Part shown: in pieces, positions 45,161-55,091 of the stretch
Layout of the letters: each line of letters starts with the position of its first letter
Numbering within the stretch: position 1 is the first letter of the stretch
From: Pycnococcus provasolii
Lineage: Eukaryota > Chlorophyta > Pseudoscourfieldiophyceae > Pseudoscourfieldiales
Direction: 5' to 3'
DNA length: 64,000 bases
Assembly (NCBI GenBank): GCA_049487715.1
Contig: CP150546.1
Span: 992,001-1,056,000, forward strand
The notes under the pieces: generated by a model
The model's input: the letters and a program-made list of their open reading frames with translations, nothing else
Database searches by the model: none
What the model was told of the DNA's origin: nothing
Program-made: the position numbers and the translations under genes

Positions 45161-48100
45161 ATGGCGTCCGCGTCGACGCTGCAGGCGATGCTCGACGACG
45201 ACGACCCCGAGGTGCGCGAGTGGGCCGCGGCGGCTCTCGCAAGACACGCGTCGTCAGCTGCTCAGCCGTGGAGAGAAAGGGGTGGGGGAGAAAGTGTCGA
45301 CTCCTTTGGTGGACACAGCTACAACTTTGGCGCAGAGGAGGACTACAATGCTGCTTTCAACAGCCAAGTGGACGACTCCGAAACGATGTCAACGACGTCG
45401 CCGGCGGCGGCGGCGGCGGCAGCGGCGGCAGCAGCCGCAGCCGCCGCAGCCGCAGCCGCCGGCGAGGAAGATGACTACCGCTACTACTCGCCGTCTCAAC
45501 CAACGCAAAGTATGAACCACGACGACGCGCGAGACGAACGGAGCACCAGCCCGGCTCTGGACATCGCCGCCATGGCGGCGTTCGCCGCAAGCGGAACGAA
45601 GCACTACGACAAGACGCCGCGCGCCGAGGACACCGGAGGCAACTCCGCCGTCGCCGCATCCGTGACATTCTCCGCGCAGTTTGACGGCGACGACGATGTC
45701 GCCGCAGCACCCGCGCCTGCGGCCGAATTCGAAGATCACGAAGAGCTCGCAAAGCCGGACGCCGCACACAGCACCGGCGGCATCGCGTTTGCTGACGCAG
45801 GCGAGGTGGCCGAGGCGGTGGACTCGAAGCTAGGACACGGAAAGGTGGCCGTGTGCGTGCGCATGAGATGCCTCACCGCCATGGAACGTGAAAAGAAGTG
45901 CCGCGAAGTGTGGGCCGCTGCAGATAATCAGGTGTGGGAAGGCGACGACAACGCGAAGGAGCTCACCGCCTACGACTTTGACAAGGTCTTCGGCAAGGCG
46001 GTTAGCAACAGCGACGTGTATCGCCACGTCCGGCCTGTCGTGCTGGCCGCCACGAAGGGTGTCAGCGGCTGCGTATTCGCGTACGGACAGACGGGATCCG
46101 GAAAGACGCACACGATGCAAGGACCACCGAATGACCCAGGTCTCATACCGCGCGCGATCGCTGACCTGCTCGCGGCGCTCGCGGCGCTGCGCTCGGATGC
46201 GGCGCAGCATGGGCGAGAGGCGAAGCTCGTGCTAAGCTACCTCGAGCTGTACAACGAGGATGTGTACGACCTTCTCGGCGACCCCAATGCACAGGAACAC
46301 CTAGAAAAGTGGGAGGAGAGTGGGCAGCTGCCGTCGCTATCCCTGCGCGACGATGCCGCGTACGGCGGCGCGCGCGCGGAAGGACTCACGGAGATTGAAA
46401 TTTCCGCGTGGGGCGACGCCGTGGCGGCGCTGAACCGCGGCGAGGCACTGCGCCACGTCGCGGCGACGCGAATGAATCGCCAGTCGAGTCGAAGTCACGC
46501 GCTCGTACGGCTCGAACTCGTGTGCACGGATAAGAAGGGAACTGCCGAGGAGGTGGAGCGTCGCAGCTGCCTGCACCTTGTGGACCTCGCGGGATCCGAG
46601 AGGCAGGGCCAGCGTGCCGCCTCCGATCAGTCGGCTTGGTCCGGCCGATTTGGAGAGGGCGTGAAGATCAACCTCAGCCTGCTCGCGCTCGGGCGCGTCG
46701 TTCGCCACCTCTCGCGTCGAGGGTCGGGTGCACAGCAAGGTCACATTCCGTACCGCGACAGCAAGCTTACGCGACTGCTCGCGCCCGCTTTGGGCGGTAA
46801 GGCGCGATCTGCGGTGGTGTGCTGCTGCTCGCCGGCGGAGGAGTACTCGGGCGATACGCGCGCGACGCTTCGTTTTTGCCGAGCGCATTGCTCGCGTGGC
46901 AACGAGGCCGGTGGTGCGCGAGGCGCTCAGCGCGGCAGCGTTGCTGAAGCGCCATGCGGAGGAGGTGCAGAGCCTCCGCAAGCAGCTTCAGGAGGCGCGT
47001 GACGCGCAGCGCTTGGCTGCTCGCGAGGCGGCTGAGGAGGCGCGGCGTGGTGCGATCGAAGAACGACGGCGAATCGTCGAGGAGGCTGAAACGCTGCGAG
47101 AGCAGGTTGCGGTTCTAACGATCGAGCTCGAGGAGGCGCGTGCCGAGACAGCTGACCTCAAGCGCCGACTTGACCTCGGCGAGCTGACGGCGTCGGCATC
47201 CTCGCCGCGTGCGCCGCGGCCGACAAGCAGCGCCAGCATTGGCGTTCAGATTGACTCCGTCGCGCCAGCGGCATCGCCGGTGGACGCGAATGCGCTGGTG
47301 CGCGATGCCGAGGAATTGCGCTCGCGACTCGACGCGGTGCGAGAGGAAAGTCGCGTGGCACGTGAGGCGGACGCCGCGGCGGCGCGCGCGAGAGAGGCTG
47401 AGCTTTGGGGACGCGTCCAACAGCGCGATGCGGAGCTGTCCGCGCTCTGCGCGGAGCTTGCGCGCCTGCGAGGCGAGGAGGGTGCGACGGCATTCGCATC
47501 GCACATGCATCACCACGTGCACGCGCCGGGGCCACTTGAGCTCGAGATGATGAAGCAAGCGCAGGCGATGGGAGTGAGGCCGCCGTCGCGTGACCGACCA
47601 CCGTTACCCCCTGCACCCCCCGCCACATCGCTGGAGGCGGCAGTGATGCCAATCTCGACGACGACGGCAGCTGCCGCGGCGGCGGCGGCGGCGGCGGCTG
47701 TGGTGGTAAGCAGCTCGGTGGAGTCGGATTACCAGCAATCTCGCCTTAATGCGGGCACGCCATTTGCACTCGAGTTGGAGCGCGAGGAAGAGGAGTGGGC
47801 GCGGTACTTCGACCCCGCTAAGGAGGCGCCAAGTCCTGGTAGATGGGGTGTTGCAGACGACGAGCCACTTCGCTTTGGCTTCGTCGGATCGATTACCAAT
47901 CAAGGAGGTTCCCTGAATGGCAGTGTCGACGTGCCTTCATTCGATGCCGCAGCTGTGGCGGCGATGGCGGATGCATCTTCACCACAAAACAGCGGCCGTG
48001 TATACGGCTTGAGCTGCCTGGACGACGACGACGAGGAGGAGGAGGAGGAGGAGGTTGCGACGAATCCGCCTTCTCTTGCGATTGCTGCCGCGGCAGCGGC

Positions 48101-48632
48101 GGCGGCAAGTCCACGGATATCCGTTCCTTCTGTGCTCTACCCGGATACCGATGCCGCCTCCGAGAGTGGTGGATTGCCTGCAGTTCCTGACGACGCTCTC
48201 TCCGATGCGAGCAGCTTGCTTGCATTTGCAAGAGAGCAGGTTCGCTCGAGCCGAGGGAACACACACCGCAGTTCCCACGGCGGCTCGTTTTCGTCTCGAG
48301 ACGATGGCGGGAGACCTGAGTCGGCAGGTGCGGCGGCGGCGGCGGCCGCCGCCGCCGCCGCCGCTGCTGCCGCGGCGGCGCATGAGGCTGATGGCCGTGC
48401 CGCCGCGCTTGCGGAGCTCGCAGCCGCCTCTGCTGGCTTTGAATCTTCGTACGACGACGCCGACGCGAACGCGAATGCGAATGCGAATGCGGACGTGGAC
48501 GATTCGCTGGATGCGGGTCCTGGCGCGCACGCGGCGGTTGCGTACAGCGCGAAGTTGGGCGCAGCGTTGGAGAGCACGCTTGACGGCTTAGACGACGCGT
48601 TTTTCAGCGATTTGTCAAAGCCTCTTTTGTAA
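45161..48632 (+). CDS. Kinesin motor protein; one-base frameshift at a T5 run
   Basis: ATG at 45161. An Ala-rich acidic N-terminus (~225 residues, with poly-Ala from GCG/GCC repeats) precedes the motor: VAVCVRMRCL, P-loop FAYGQTGSGKTHTMQG (~309), LSYLELYNEDVYDLLGD, switch I NRQSSRSHALVRLEL, switch II LVDLAGSERQG, and HIPYRDSKLTRLLAPALGG. The frame breaks right at the end of the motor: ...TRATLRF continues as FAERIARVATRPVVRE only if one T of the TTTTT at 46873-46877 is skipped. The rest (to 48632) is a neck and coiled coil (LLKRHAEEVQSLRKQLQEAR), then Ala-rich, acidic low-complexity tail. The corrected length is about 1,156 residues. An N-terminal-motor, plus-end kinesin; subfamily not assignable. 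The break may be sequence error or a real mutation. Confidence 0.88.
48628..48632 (+). terminator. TGTAA overlapping the kinesin stop codon
   Basis: The last codons read CTTTTGTAA, so the TAA stop is also the end of a TGTAA signal; the same overlap is seen at the ABC transporter and TMEM184 genes. Confidence 0.45.
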
Positions 48633-49677
48633 GACTAAGAATTTTAAAAGAAAACGAATACGTAAGTACAGTACTGTACAGTAAGTCACACTACTGTACC
48701 TATTATACCTGTCCCAAATGCCGTTGCCGTTGAAATCCTGGTTCCCCCAGTTGGTAAAAAGGTACCTGCTATGCAAAGGGTCCCTATGCTCGCCTCGGCG
48801 AAGGGACAACGAGCGGATCCCCCCGGATCCCGGTAATTCCCTCCCCCAGTTGGATCCCAGGGACGGCCCTACTGGATCCCCATCCCCCAGGGCCAGGCTC
48901 TTCTCTTTTTAAGAGGCTGTCAGGTGTACTGTAGTAATGCGGGAGGAATCCTCCGGGAAAAGCAGTGCAGGGGGGAAAGCTGTCATTTCGCCCTCCCATT
49001 GAGGTGTCTGGTTCTGTCGACATGCCCGATGTGCCCATGTGGCCCCTCATATGAAAGAAATGTCCGCACAGTTATGCTTCCATGGGAACTCCAGTGGTGT
49101 ATCCGTGCACTCGCATGCTCTCTCTCTTTCCCCTTTTTGTCTGAGCCTCTGAGCCTGTATATATTTCGTTTTCATCCGAGAAATTGATCCTTAGACTGGA
49201 CTACATATGGCTGGCTCGAAGCTTCTTTCTTTCAACGCCTCTTTGCCTCCTTGTGTGGTCTTGTATCAGGTCGTATCATCGTCTTGTGGTGGCACCAGTC
49301 TGTACCGTATCTGTCTACCCTGGTCTCATGAGCAAGTATCTCACGGCTGGTGTGGTTTCCTGAGTGGTTTCATCCATCACCGTTGGTGGTTTACAAACTT
49401 ATCTACCTCCTCTTTTCGTTGTTGTGTGAACTTGCTCTGTGTTATTCAGTGGCTCTGACCTTGGCTCTTCAGGATAATATAACTCTAGCTAGTAGTGCTG
49501 TTTCTAATACAGGTAGGCAGGCGCCTGTGTATATGTATCTTCGCCTCTGCTCATCCTGTTGCCAACACCTGTTATCACAGTCAGCAAACATACGTACCTG
49601 TGCCTGAGACTAACGAATACATACGAAACGAGCACTGTGCGCTCCGCGTTGCTTCAGCACCAGTTAAACTTCACCAA
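48633..49677. other. Intergenic region, kinesin / AP2 factor
   Basis: About 1 kb. It has a GTACAGTACTGTAC palindrome (48666-48679), a cluster of GGATCCC phrases (48817-48885) with a repeated CCCCCAGTTGG, and pyrimidine-rich leader-like sequence. The AP2 frame is open from a GTG at 49495. Confidence 0.55.
48666..48679. repeat. Perfect palindrome GTACAGTACTGTAC
   Basis: Self-complementary 14-mer inside a longer GTAC-rich string (48664-48703). Confidence 0.85.
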
Positions 49678-51414
49678 ATGGAAGAAACACCCGCGAATGC
49701 GGTCAGCAACCGTATTCGACAGCAAATACGAGCAACCGTCAGCGAATACAAGGATGCGGGGAAGAACGGTGGCGCAAAGAACGATACAACAACTCAACAA
49801 GAAACTCGCACGCGCGACGCGAGTGGTGCAGGAGCAGAACCGCCGTCGCCTGAAGAAAAGAAGGAGGACGAAACCAGACAGCCTGCCGAGGTCAACTGTG
49901 GGCAGGAGGAACACGCGACGGACAATAATACTGCGGCAGCAGAGGCAAATACACAGCAAGAGCAGCAAAGTTTGGACACACCAAGTCCAACACGAGACAC
50001 ACACGCGGGGGAGGGCGGCGACGACGGTGACGCATCGGCACCAGCACCGGCACCGGCAGCGGCAGGTGCAAACACGCAGCAGGAGCAGGAGCAGGAGCAG
50101 AAGCAGGATCAGCAGAGGTCGACACCGCAGACGCCGAGCCCACAAAACTCACGAGACCCGGATGACGACCAAAACATGTTCAAGCAGCTTCTTGAAGGAG
50201 ACGACACGTTCCTCCAGAACATGGGATTTTTCACGGACCGGTCGCTCGGAGGTGTGCCGTCCCTTTCGCAACTTCAGGCAATCATGAACAGCGCTGCGAA
50301 CGCACCCGGTGGGATGGACACGCCGAGGAGCCAGCTCATGCAGCAGGCATATCTACCACTGCAGCTTCCACTCCCGCCGCCACCACCACCGCAACAGCAG
50401 CAACAGCAGCATGCTTCTTTGGCGGCTTTTGTTTCTGGCGCCGCCGCCGCCGCTGCCGCTAACGTTGCTCAGATGGTGGGATCATCACCACCGACAATAC
50501 CTCCACCGCCGCAAACCATGGCTGATGCATCGTCGTCGAGGAAGCGTAAGGCTATGTCTTCACCATCAACCGCGGCTGGCGGAGCCATTGGCATTGCCGC
50601 GGGTGCAGGTGCGGGCGCAGGCGCGCCACCGCCTCGTTCGAGCCGATTTCGAGGTGTTACGCGACACAAGCGCAGCGGGCGCTGGGAGGCGCATCTGTGG
50701 TGCCGCGAGACGGGCAAGCAGATCTACCTTGGTGGCTTCGACCAGGAGGAGCACGCCGCAGAGGCTTTCGACGTCGCTGCGATCAAGTGCAAGGGGCGCG
50801 AAAAAGCAAAGATCAATTTTCCGATATCAAAGTACAGCGAGTTGCTGAGCTTCATGGACTCCATCACGCTCGAGGAGCTGGTGATGGCAGTGCGAAGGCA
50901 AAGTCAGGGCTTCGCGCGCGGCTCGTCGCGCTTTCGCGGCGTCACGCGCCATCCGAATGGTCGGTGGGAGGCGCGCATCGGGTTGCCTGGCAGCCAGCAC
51001 GTGTACCTTGGCCTATTTTCGAACGAGTCTGATGCTGCGAAAGCTTACGACCGCGCGCTCGTTCGCCTACGCGGTCCTCAGGCTGCGACAAACTTTGCGT
51101 TGTCAGACTACCGGGGCGAGCTTGCTGATTACCACGCGAACATGCAGCAGCAGATCCTCTCTGCGGCTGAGATTCAGCGGCAGCATGCGGCAGCCACAGG
51201 GGATGGAGGGGGGGATGAAGGCACAACAGATGTGGCTGCAACAGGGGAGGATGGAAAGACAGCAGCGCCAGCCGCAGCCGCGGCGGCGGCAGCAGCTGGC
51301 ACAGCGGCAACCGCCATGGCAGAGCCTACCGTTCCTGGTCCAGGGCCTGCGATGGCGGTACTTGCAACGCGCGCGAGGGAGATGGTTGGCCAGGGCGACC
51401 AGAAGGAGGGGTAA
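49678..51414 (+). CDS. Double-AP2-domain transcription factor (AP2/ANT/WRI1 class)
   Basis: First ATG at 49678 gives 578 residues. A Gln/Asp-rich disordered N-terminus with poly-Pro and poly-Gln stretches leads to a basic nuclear signal (SSRKRKAM) and two AP2 domains. Domain 1 at about 322-388 has SRFRGVTRHKRSGRWEAHLW, GKQIYLGGFDQEEHAAEAFD and IKCKGREKAKINFP. Domain 2 at about 418-482 has SRFRGVTRHPNGRWEARIGL, HVYLGLFSNESDAAKAYDRA and LRGPQAATNF. The YRG/RAYD-like elements and DNA-contact Arg/Trp are kept in both. Two AP2 repeats separated by a ~30-residue linker define the AP2 subfamily of the green lineage. The stop lies inside GGGTAAGT, a perfect splice donor, so a longer spliced form is conceivable. 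Confidence 0.94.
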   Translation: MEETPANAVSNRIRQQIRATVSEYKDAGKNGGAKNDTTTQQETRTRDASGAGAEPPSPEEKKEDETRQPAEVNCGQEEHATDNNTAAAEANTQQEQQSLDTPSPTRDTHAGEGGDDGDASAPAPAPAAAGANTQQEQEQEQKQDQQRSTPQTPSPQNSRDPDDDQNMFKQLLEGDDTFLQNMGFFTDRSLGGVPSLSQLQAIMNSAANAPGGMDTPRSQLMQQAYLPLQLPLPPPPPPQQQQQQHASLAAFVSGAAAAAAANVAQMVGSSPPTIPPPPQTMADASSSRKRKAMSSPSTAAGGAIGIAAGAGAGAGAPPPRSSRFRGVTRHKRSGRWEAHLWCRETGKQIYLGGFDQEEHAAEAFDVAAIKCKGREKAKINFPISKYSELLSFMDSITLEELVMAVRRQSQGFARGSSRFRGVTRHPNGRWEARIGLPGSQHVYLGLFSNESDAAKAYDRALVRLRGPQAATNFALSDYRGELADYHANMQQQILSAAEIQRQHAAATGDGGGDEGTTDVAATGEDGKTAAPAAAAAAAAAGTAATAMAEPTVPGPGPAMAVLATRAREMVGQGDQKEG

Positions 51415-52538
51415 GTCACTCTCGCTCTTCTTGATTATATGGTAAAGGTGAGAAGAATTTTGTTTTGGGATTAAGTTGAATGCGTGGGTGGATGTTGGGG
51501 ACGTGGATACAGACATATATTACAGTAAGCCACACAGAGTGAAGCATACATTTACATTGTTGTGCTGCTCTTTTTTTAGTCTTTTAGACAAGGTATACCC
51601 TAGGTGTTGGCTGAGGTTAGGTGGCTTGCCTATAGTTATCGTCGTCGTCGTTGTCGCAAGTCGTTGTTTGTCGCCGTCGACGACGCGCAGCCCATGGCTG
51701 GCTGGCGGCAACAAAAACACGTGTAAACTGAACGAGGGAACGCGCGAACTGACCTCACGAGTGCGTGTGTGACTTCCCGGAGTGCGTGATGTCATGAGTC
51801 CGGTAAGGTAAGGAGGCGGGAGCTCTCCTAACTTACCCATACATAACGATATCATAAAACTTTACATAGGCGAAGAGTGACATAGACTTAGTAGAGGTTA
51901 GTAGTCCCTACTTGCCTTCCCTTTGAGGTGTGAGGCTGCGAGGTGTGTGCACAGCACAGGGTTGTGTTAACGGTATTCCTAACCCTTACATAGGAAAAGA
52001 AGTGGAGAGAAGAGCTGTCATCGATGATGTTGCCGGTACTGTACCGTACCGTACAGCAAGCCCTCCGAAGCCTCGTGAAGCCCTCCTAAGGTAAAGGTAG
52101 GTGGTCTCCTGCATGCATGCGACTATGCGAGTTCAGGAATCACGCTCAGGAGGCTCACTCCAGCGTCGTGAAATCAAGCCTCTTTAAAAAGACTTACAGG
52201 GTCCAGTAGTACTACCTCCATCAAGCCGAGCTCGCCCTTAAAGGTTTATGGCATACATAGAACTATGGAGGCCATAAGGGAGTTTGGTTTTGGTTTGGTT
52301 TGGTCGAGTGATTTGGTCGGGGAAATGGTTTCACATCACTGCCATCACTGCCATCAAGCTCCGGGTACCTCAATCAAGCACCGTCCATCAAGCTCTACAT
52401 ACCTGAAAGGCTAACCTTAGGCAACTTGGAGAGAGCTCACCGGTACCGCCAACAATCACAGCACGCCACCGGGCGGCCATCGCATCACGTCACCGGCGCC
52501 TTTTCGGCGGCTTGCTTCCTCGGTTATAGCTATTGAAT
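51415..52538. other. Intergenic region, AP2 factor / coiled-coil gene
   Basis: No gene recognised. Contains (TCG)n at about 51637-51652, GTACTGTACCGTACCGTACA at 52036-52055 and CCAGTAGTACTACC at 52203-52216. Confidence 0.6.
52036..52055. repeat. GTAC repeat
   Basis: GTACTGTACCGTACCGTACA; same vocabulary as 9982-10020 and 48666. Confidence 0.8.
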
Positions 52539-53912
52539 ATGCCGCCCGGTCCCATCCCGCTCGGGCTCGAGCAGGAACGACTCGAGCTCTTCCACAACAG
52601 CGACGAGAAGCGAATCAATGTGCTCAAGAAGAAAAACCAAGCGGAAGTTCAGGCGCGCCTGCGAGCAGCCTCCGAGTTTGAAAGCCGAATCAAGGACGAA
52701 CGCATGAAAGACGAGGCGAAGTTCACCGAGAGGTTCCGACCCAAAACTGGGCCAGGACAGCTCAACGTCGAGGCGTCCATGGGAACGTCCATCAAGCACT
52801 CAGCCAGGTTCGCGTTCGAGGAGGAGGTGATGCTCTCCAAGCTCAGCGAAAAGCACGAAAGGGAACAGAGGAACGTCGAGACGGCGAGGTTAACGCGCGA
52901 AAACATGGTGCAGCGAAAGCGAGACATGATGGAAGAGAGGTTCGAGAGGTTGCGCAACGCGCAGGCGATCGAGGAGAGGAGGCAGCAAGAAAGGCGCGAG
53001 CAGCTGATCGCAAAGCAGCGCAAAAAAGAAGAGAACGCGGCACAGACCAAAAGGCAGAGCAAGGAGGAGTGGGAGAAGCGAAAGCTTGAGCACCAGCTGG
53101 CCATCGAGACGCGGAAGAAGGCGTGGTACAACAAGATGGAGACGACGGAGAAGGAGGTGACAGAGCGCATGACGGGCAAGTTCAGCAAGGAGAAGGAGCA
53201 CCTGCAGAACCAGACGGCTCAGCGTGAGGCGGAACTGCGGGAGAGGAGGCGCGCTCTGCAGCAGCACTACACCGACAAGAAGGCAGCTTACGAACATAGA
53301 GTGCGCCTTGAGCAGAAGCGGCGCGACAAGCTCGACAGCGACTGGCGGCGCAAGCTGAACGAGCTCGAGGAGCTGGACGCGGAGGTGAGCCGCATGCTTC
53401 AGGAACGCGCGGATGCGAACGCGGAGTACTGGGCATACTGCCAGATGCTGGTGATGAAGGCGAGGACGCACGATGACATTTACCGAGATCACCTGAACTC
53501 TCTGCTTGATGAGCAGCAGGTACGCGCACGTGAGATGCTTCATCGCCGCGCGCTGCTGGAGAAGCGCGTTCAATTGCTCAATCACAACGTCGCGCTGTCC
53601 AAGGAGGAGCTCTACAGCATGACGACGGAGGCGAGCTCGGCGCTCTCGGGCAAGGTCACGGTGGAGCCGCCACCACCCATGCCCGAGGCGAACTTGCAAC
53701 GCACGAGGGTCACCGCCGCGCAGGCGGCGCAGTCGGCGATGGCGGAGGCTGAGGCGAAGCGCCGCGAGGCTGCGCTCGACAAGCTTGCTGACAGCGGCAA
53801 CTACCACCACTCGATGGCGGCGGACGTGTCGATCCCGCGTCCTAAGAGGTACAGCCGCTACTACGCGCGCCCGAATGTCGACACTAAGGTGGAATTTGCA
53901 AAGACGCTGTGA
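52539..53912 (+). CDS. Long coiled-coil protein, unknown function
   Basis: ATG at 52539 (a TTG lies two codons upstream) gives 457 residues beginning MPPGPIPLGLEQERLELF. Residues about 20-380 are one almost uninterrupted coiled coil dominated by Glu, Lys, Arg and Gln (KLSEKHEREQRNVETARLTR; RRALQQHYTDKKAAYEHRVR). A more compositionally mixed C-terminus ends RPKRYSRYYARPNVDTKVEF. The pattern resembles ciliary or basal-body coiled-coil proteins, but no family signature is present, so the role is open. Convergent with the GDPD gene, 166 bp apart. Confidence 0.85.
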   Translation: MPPGPIPLGLEQERLELFHNSDEKRINVLKKKNQAEVQARLRAASEFESRIKDERMKDEAKFTERFRPKTGPGQLNVEASMGTSIKHSARFAFEEEVMLSKLSEKHEREQRNVETARLTRENMVQRKRDMMEERFERLRNAQAIEERRQQERREQLIAKQRKKEENAAQTKRQSKEEWEKRKLEHQLAIETRKKAWYNKMETTEKEVTERMTGKFSKEKEHLQNQTAQREAELRERRRALQQHYTDKKAAYEHRVRLEQKRRDKLDSDWRRKLNELEELDAEVSRMLQERADANAEYWAYCQMLVMKARTHDDIYRDHLNSLLDEQQVRAREMLHRRALLEKRVQLLNHNVALSKEELYSMTTEASSALSGKVTVEPPPPMPEANLQRTRVTAAQAAQSAMAEAEAKRREAALDKLADSGNYHHSMAADVSIPRPKRYSRYYARPNVDTKVEFAKTL

Positions 53913-54078
53913 TTATTGTGAATATGGGTGTGATCAATCCAGTTAAGTAAGTAAAAGAGGCATCCCAACACCACTATTTATTTTTTATTTAAAGCTCTTG
54001 GTGAAGAAAGATAAAAACAGTCCATTTTTATTTACATAGTTTAGTCTAAAGGTACCTTTTTGTGCAAAAAATTGTTTT

Positions 54079-55091
54079 CTAATAACTAAGTTGTTCGAAC
54101 GAGCGCGCCACGGTGGCAACGTCGTCGACGATGAGCGCGGTGACACCCATCGTGCAGTACTGCGTGACGGCAAGACGCACGTCGTTGTTGTGCTTTCCGA
54201 ACGTGTACAGCGCCAAGCCAAGCGAGTGCGCGTGCACACCCGGCTCGGGCGAAGCGAGTACGGCTGACGCATGCGACACCACGCCGTGGATTCCGTTGTT
54301 GCTGGCGAAACGCATCGCCTCGTGCAGCGAGTCGTGGTAGTTGTATGTGTCGCCGTCAAGACTTCCCGCCTCGGTGAGGAAGAGTATGCCGTGCTTGGAT
54401 TCGTTTGTGTGCATGTGATCTACGAGTGCGATGCATGCGGCTGGGTGGAAACAGGAGAAGCAGATGCGACGCTTCGGCGCGAGGGCGTGAACGGCTTCCG
54501 CAATCTGTGTGGCCATGCGCGCAACTTCGTCGTCGGACTTTCCGTGGTACTTGATTTCGAGGTTGAAGTTTATGGACGGTGCGGAGTTGAGCAGGGCGTC
54601 TTCAAGGCGTGTCAGTGAAAGGTCGTGGTGTGTCGCGTCTTTGAGACGCATGAGTGTTCCTTCTTTCGTCGTGGCGAATTCGTCGTGGTACAGCACGTGC
54701 GTTCCACAGTTGAGCGTTTGCACGTCGCACTCCACCCACACGGCACCGAGTTCGTGTGCGGCGTGGAACGACTCGATTGTATTTTCTTGGTGTTTGGGTG
54801 AGATGTTGCGGAGTTTGCCCCCAAGCCTCGGTGTCCGACGATTTCCTTGCGAAGTGGGAGGTCGTACAGCATGAGCTGAGGTAAAGAAGGTTTTTGTGTT
54901 TGGTGGTGGTGGTGGTGGTAGTAGTAGTGGTACTCCGTCTCTGGCGCTGGTGGTAGCGCTGCTGCTGCTGCTGCTGTGGTTGTGGTTGTGGTTGTGGTTG
55001 TTGTCGTGGTTGTGGTGGTGGTGTGCGCAGCAGCGAGAAGTATTGGTTTCGCGTCAAGCGGTATGTCCTGCGCGCTCTTCGTCTTGATCAT
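54079..55091 (-). CDS. Glycerophosphodiester phosphodiesterase; one-base frameshift at a C5/G5 run
   Basis: GDPDs hydrolyse glycerophosphodiesters to glycerol-3-phosphate and alcohol. An N-terminal frame (ATG 55091; another at 54872, MLYDLPLRKE) contains the catalytic start EIVGHRGLGA. The rest of the domain is in another frame: ISPKHQENTIESFHAAHELG, VWVECDVQTLNCGTHVLYHD and so on to GVTALIVDDVATVARSFEQL. They join if one base is added to the five-C run at 54818-54822 (sense G5 to G6), giving about 337 residues with His, Glu and Asp of the GDPD active site all present. The N-terminal Thr/Ala/His-rich repeats (residues ~22-60) come from microsatellites and may be untranslated if 54872 is the start. 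The layout resembles the GDE1/GPCPD1 group. Confidence 0.85.
54895..55025. repeat. (GGT/GTT)n-rich microsatellite cluster
   Basis: Runs of GGTGGT, AGTAGT, GCTGCT and TGGTTG units. They encode poly-His, poly-Ala and poly-Thr on the minus strand upstream of the GDPD core. Confidence 0.85.

Noticed and set aside
46850-46890. Programmed ribosomal frameshift in the kinesin gene
   Set aside because: No stimulatory structure or conserved slippery context is evident, and other genes show similar single-base breaks, making sequence error or mutation likelier.
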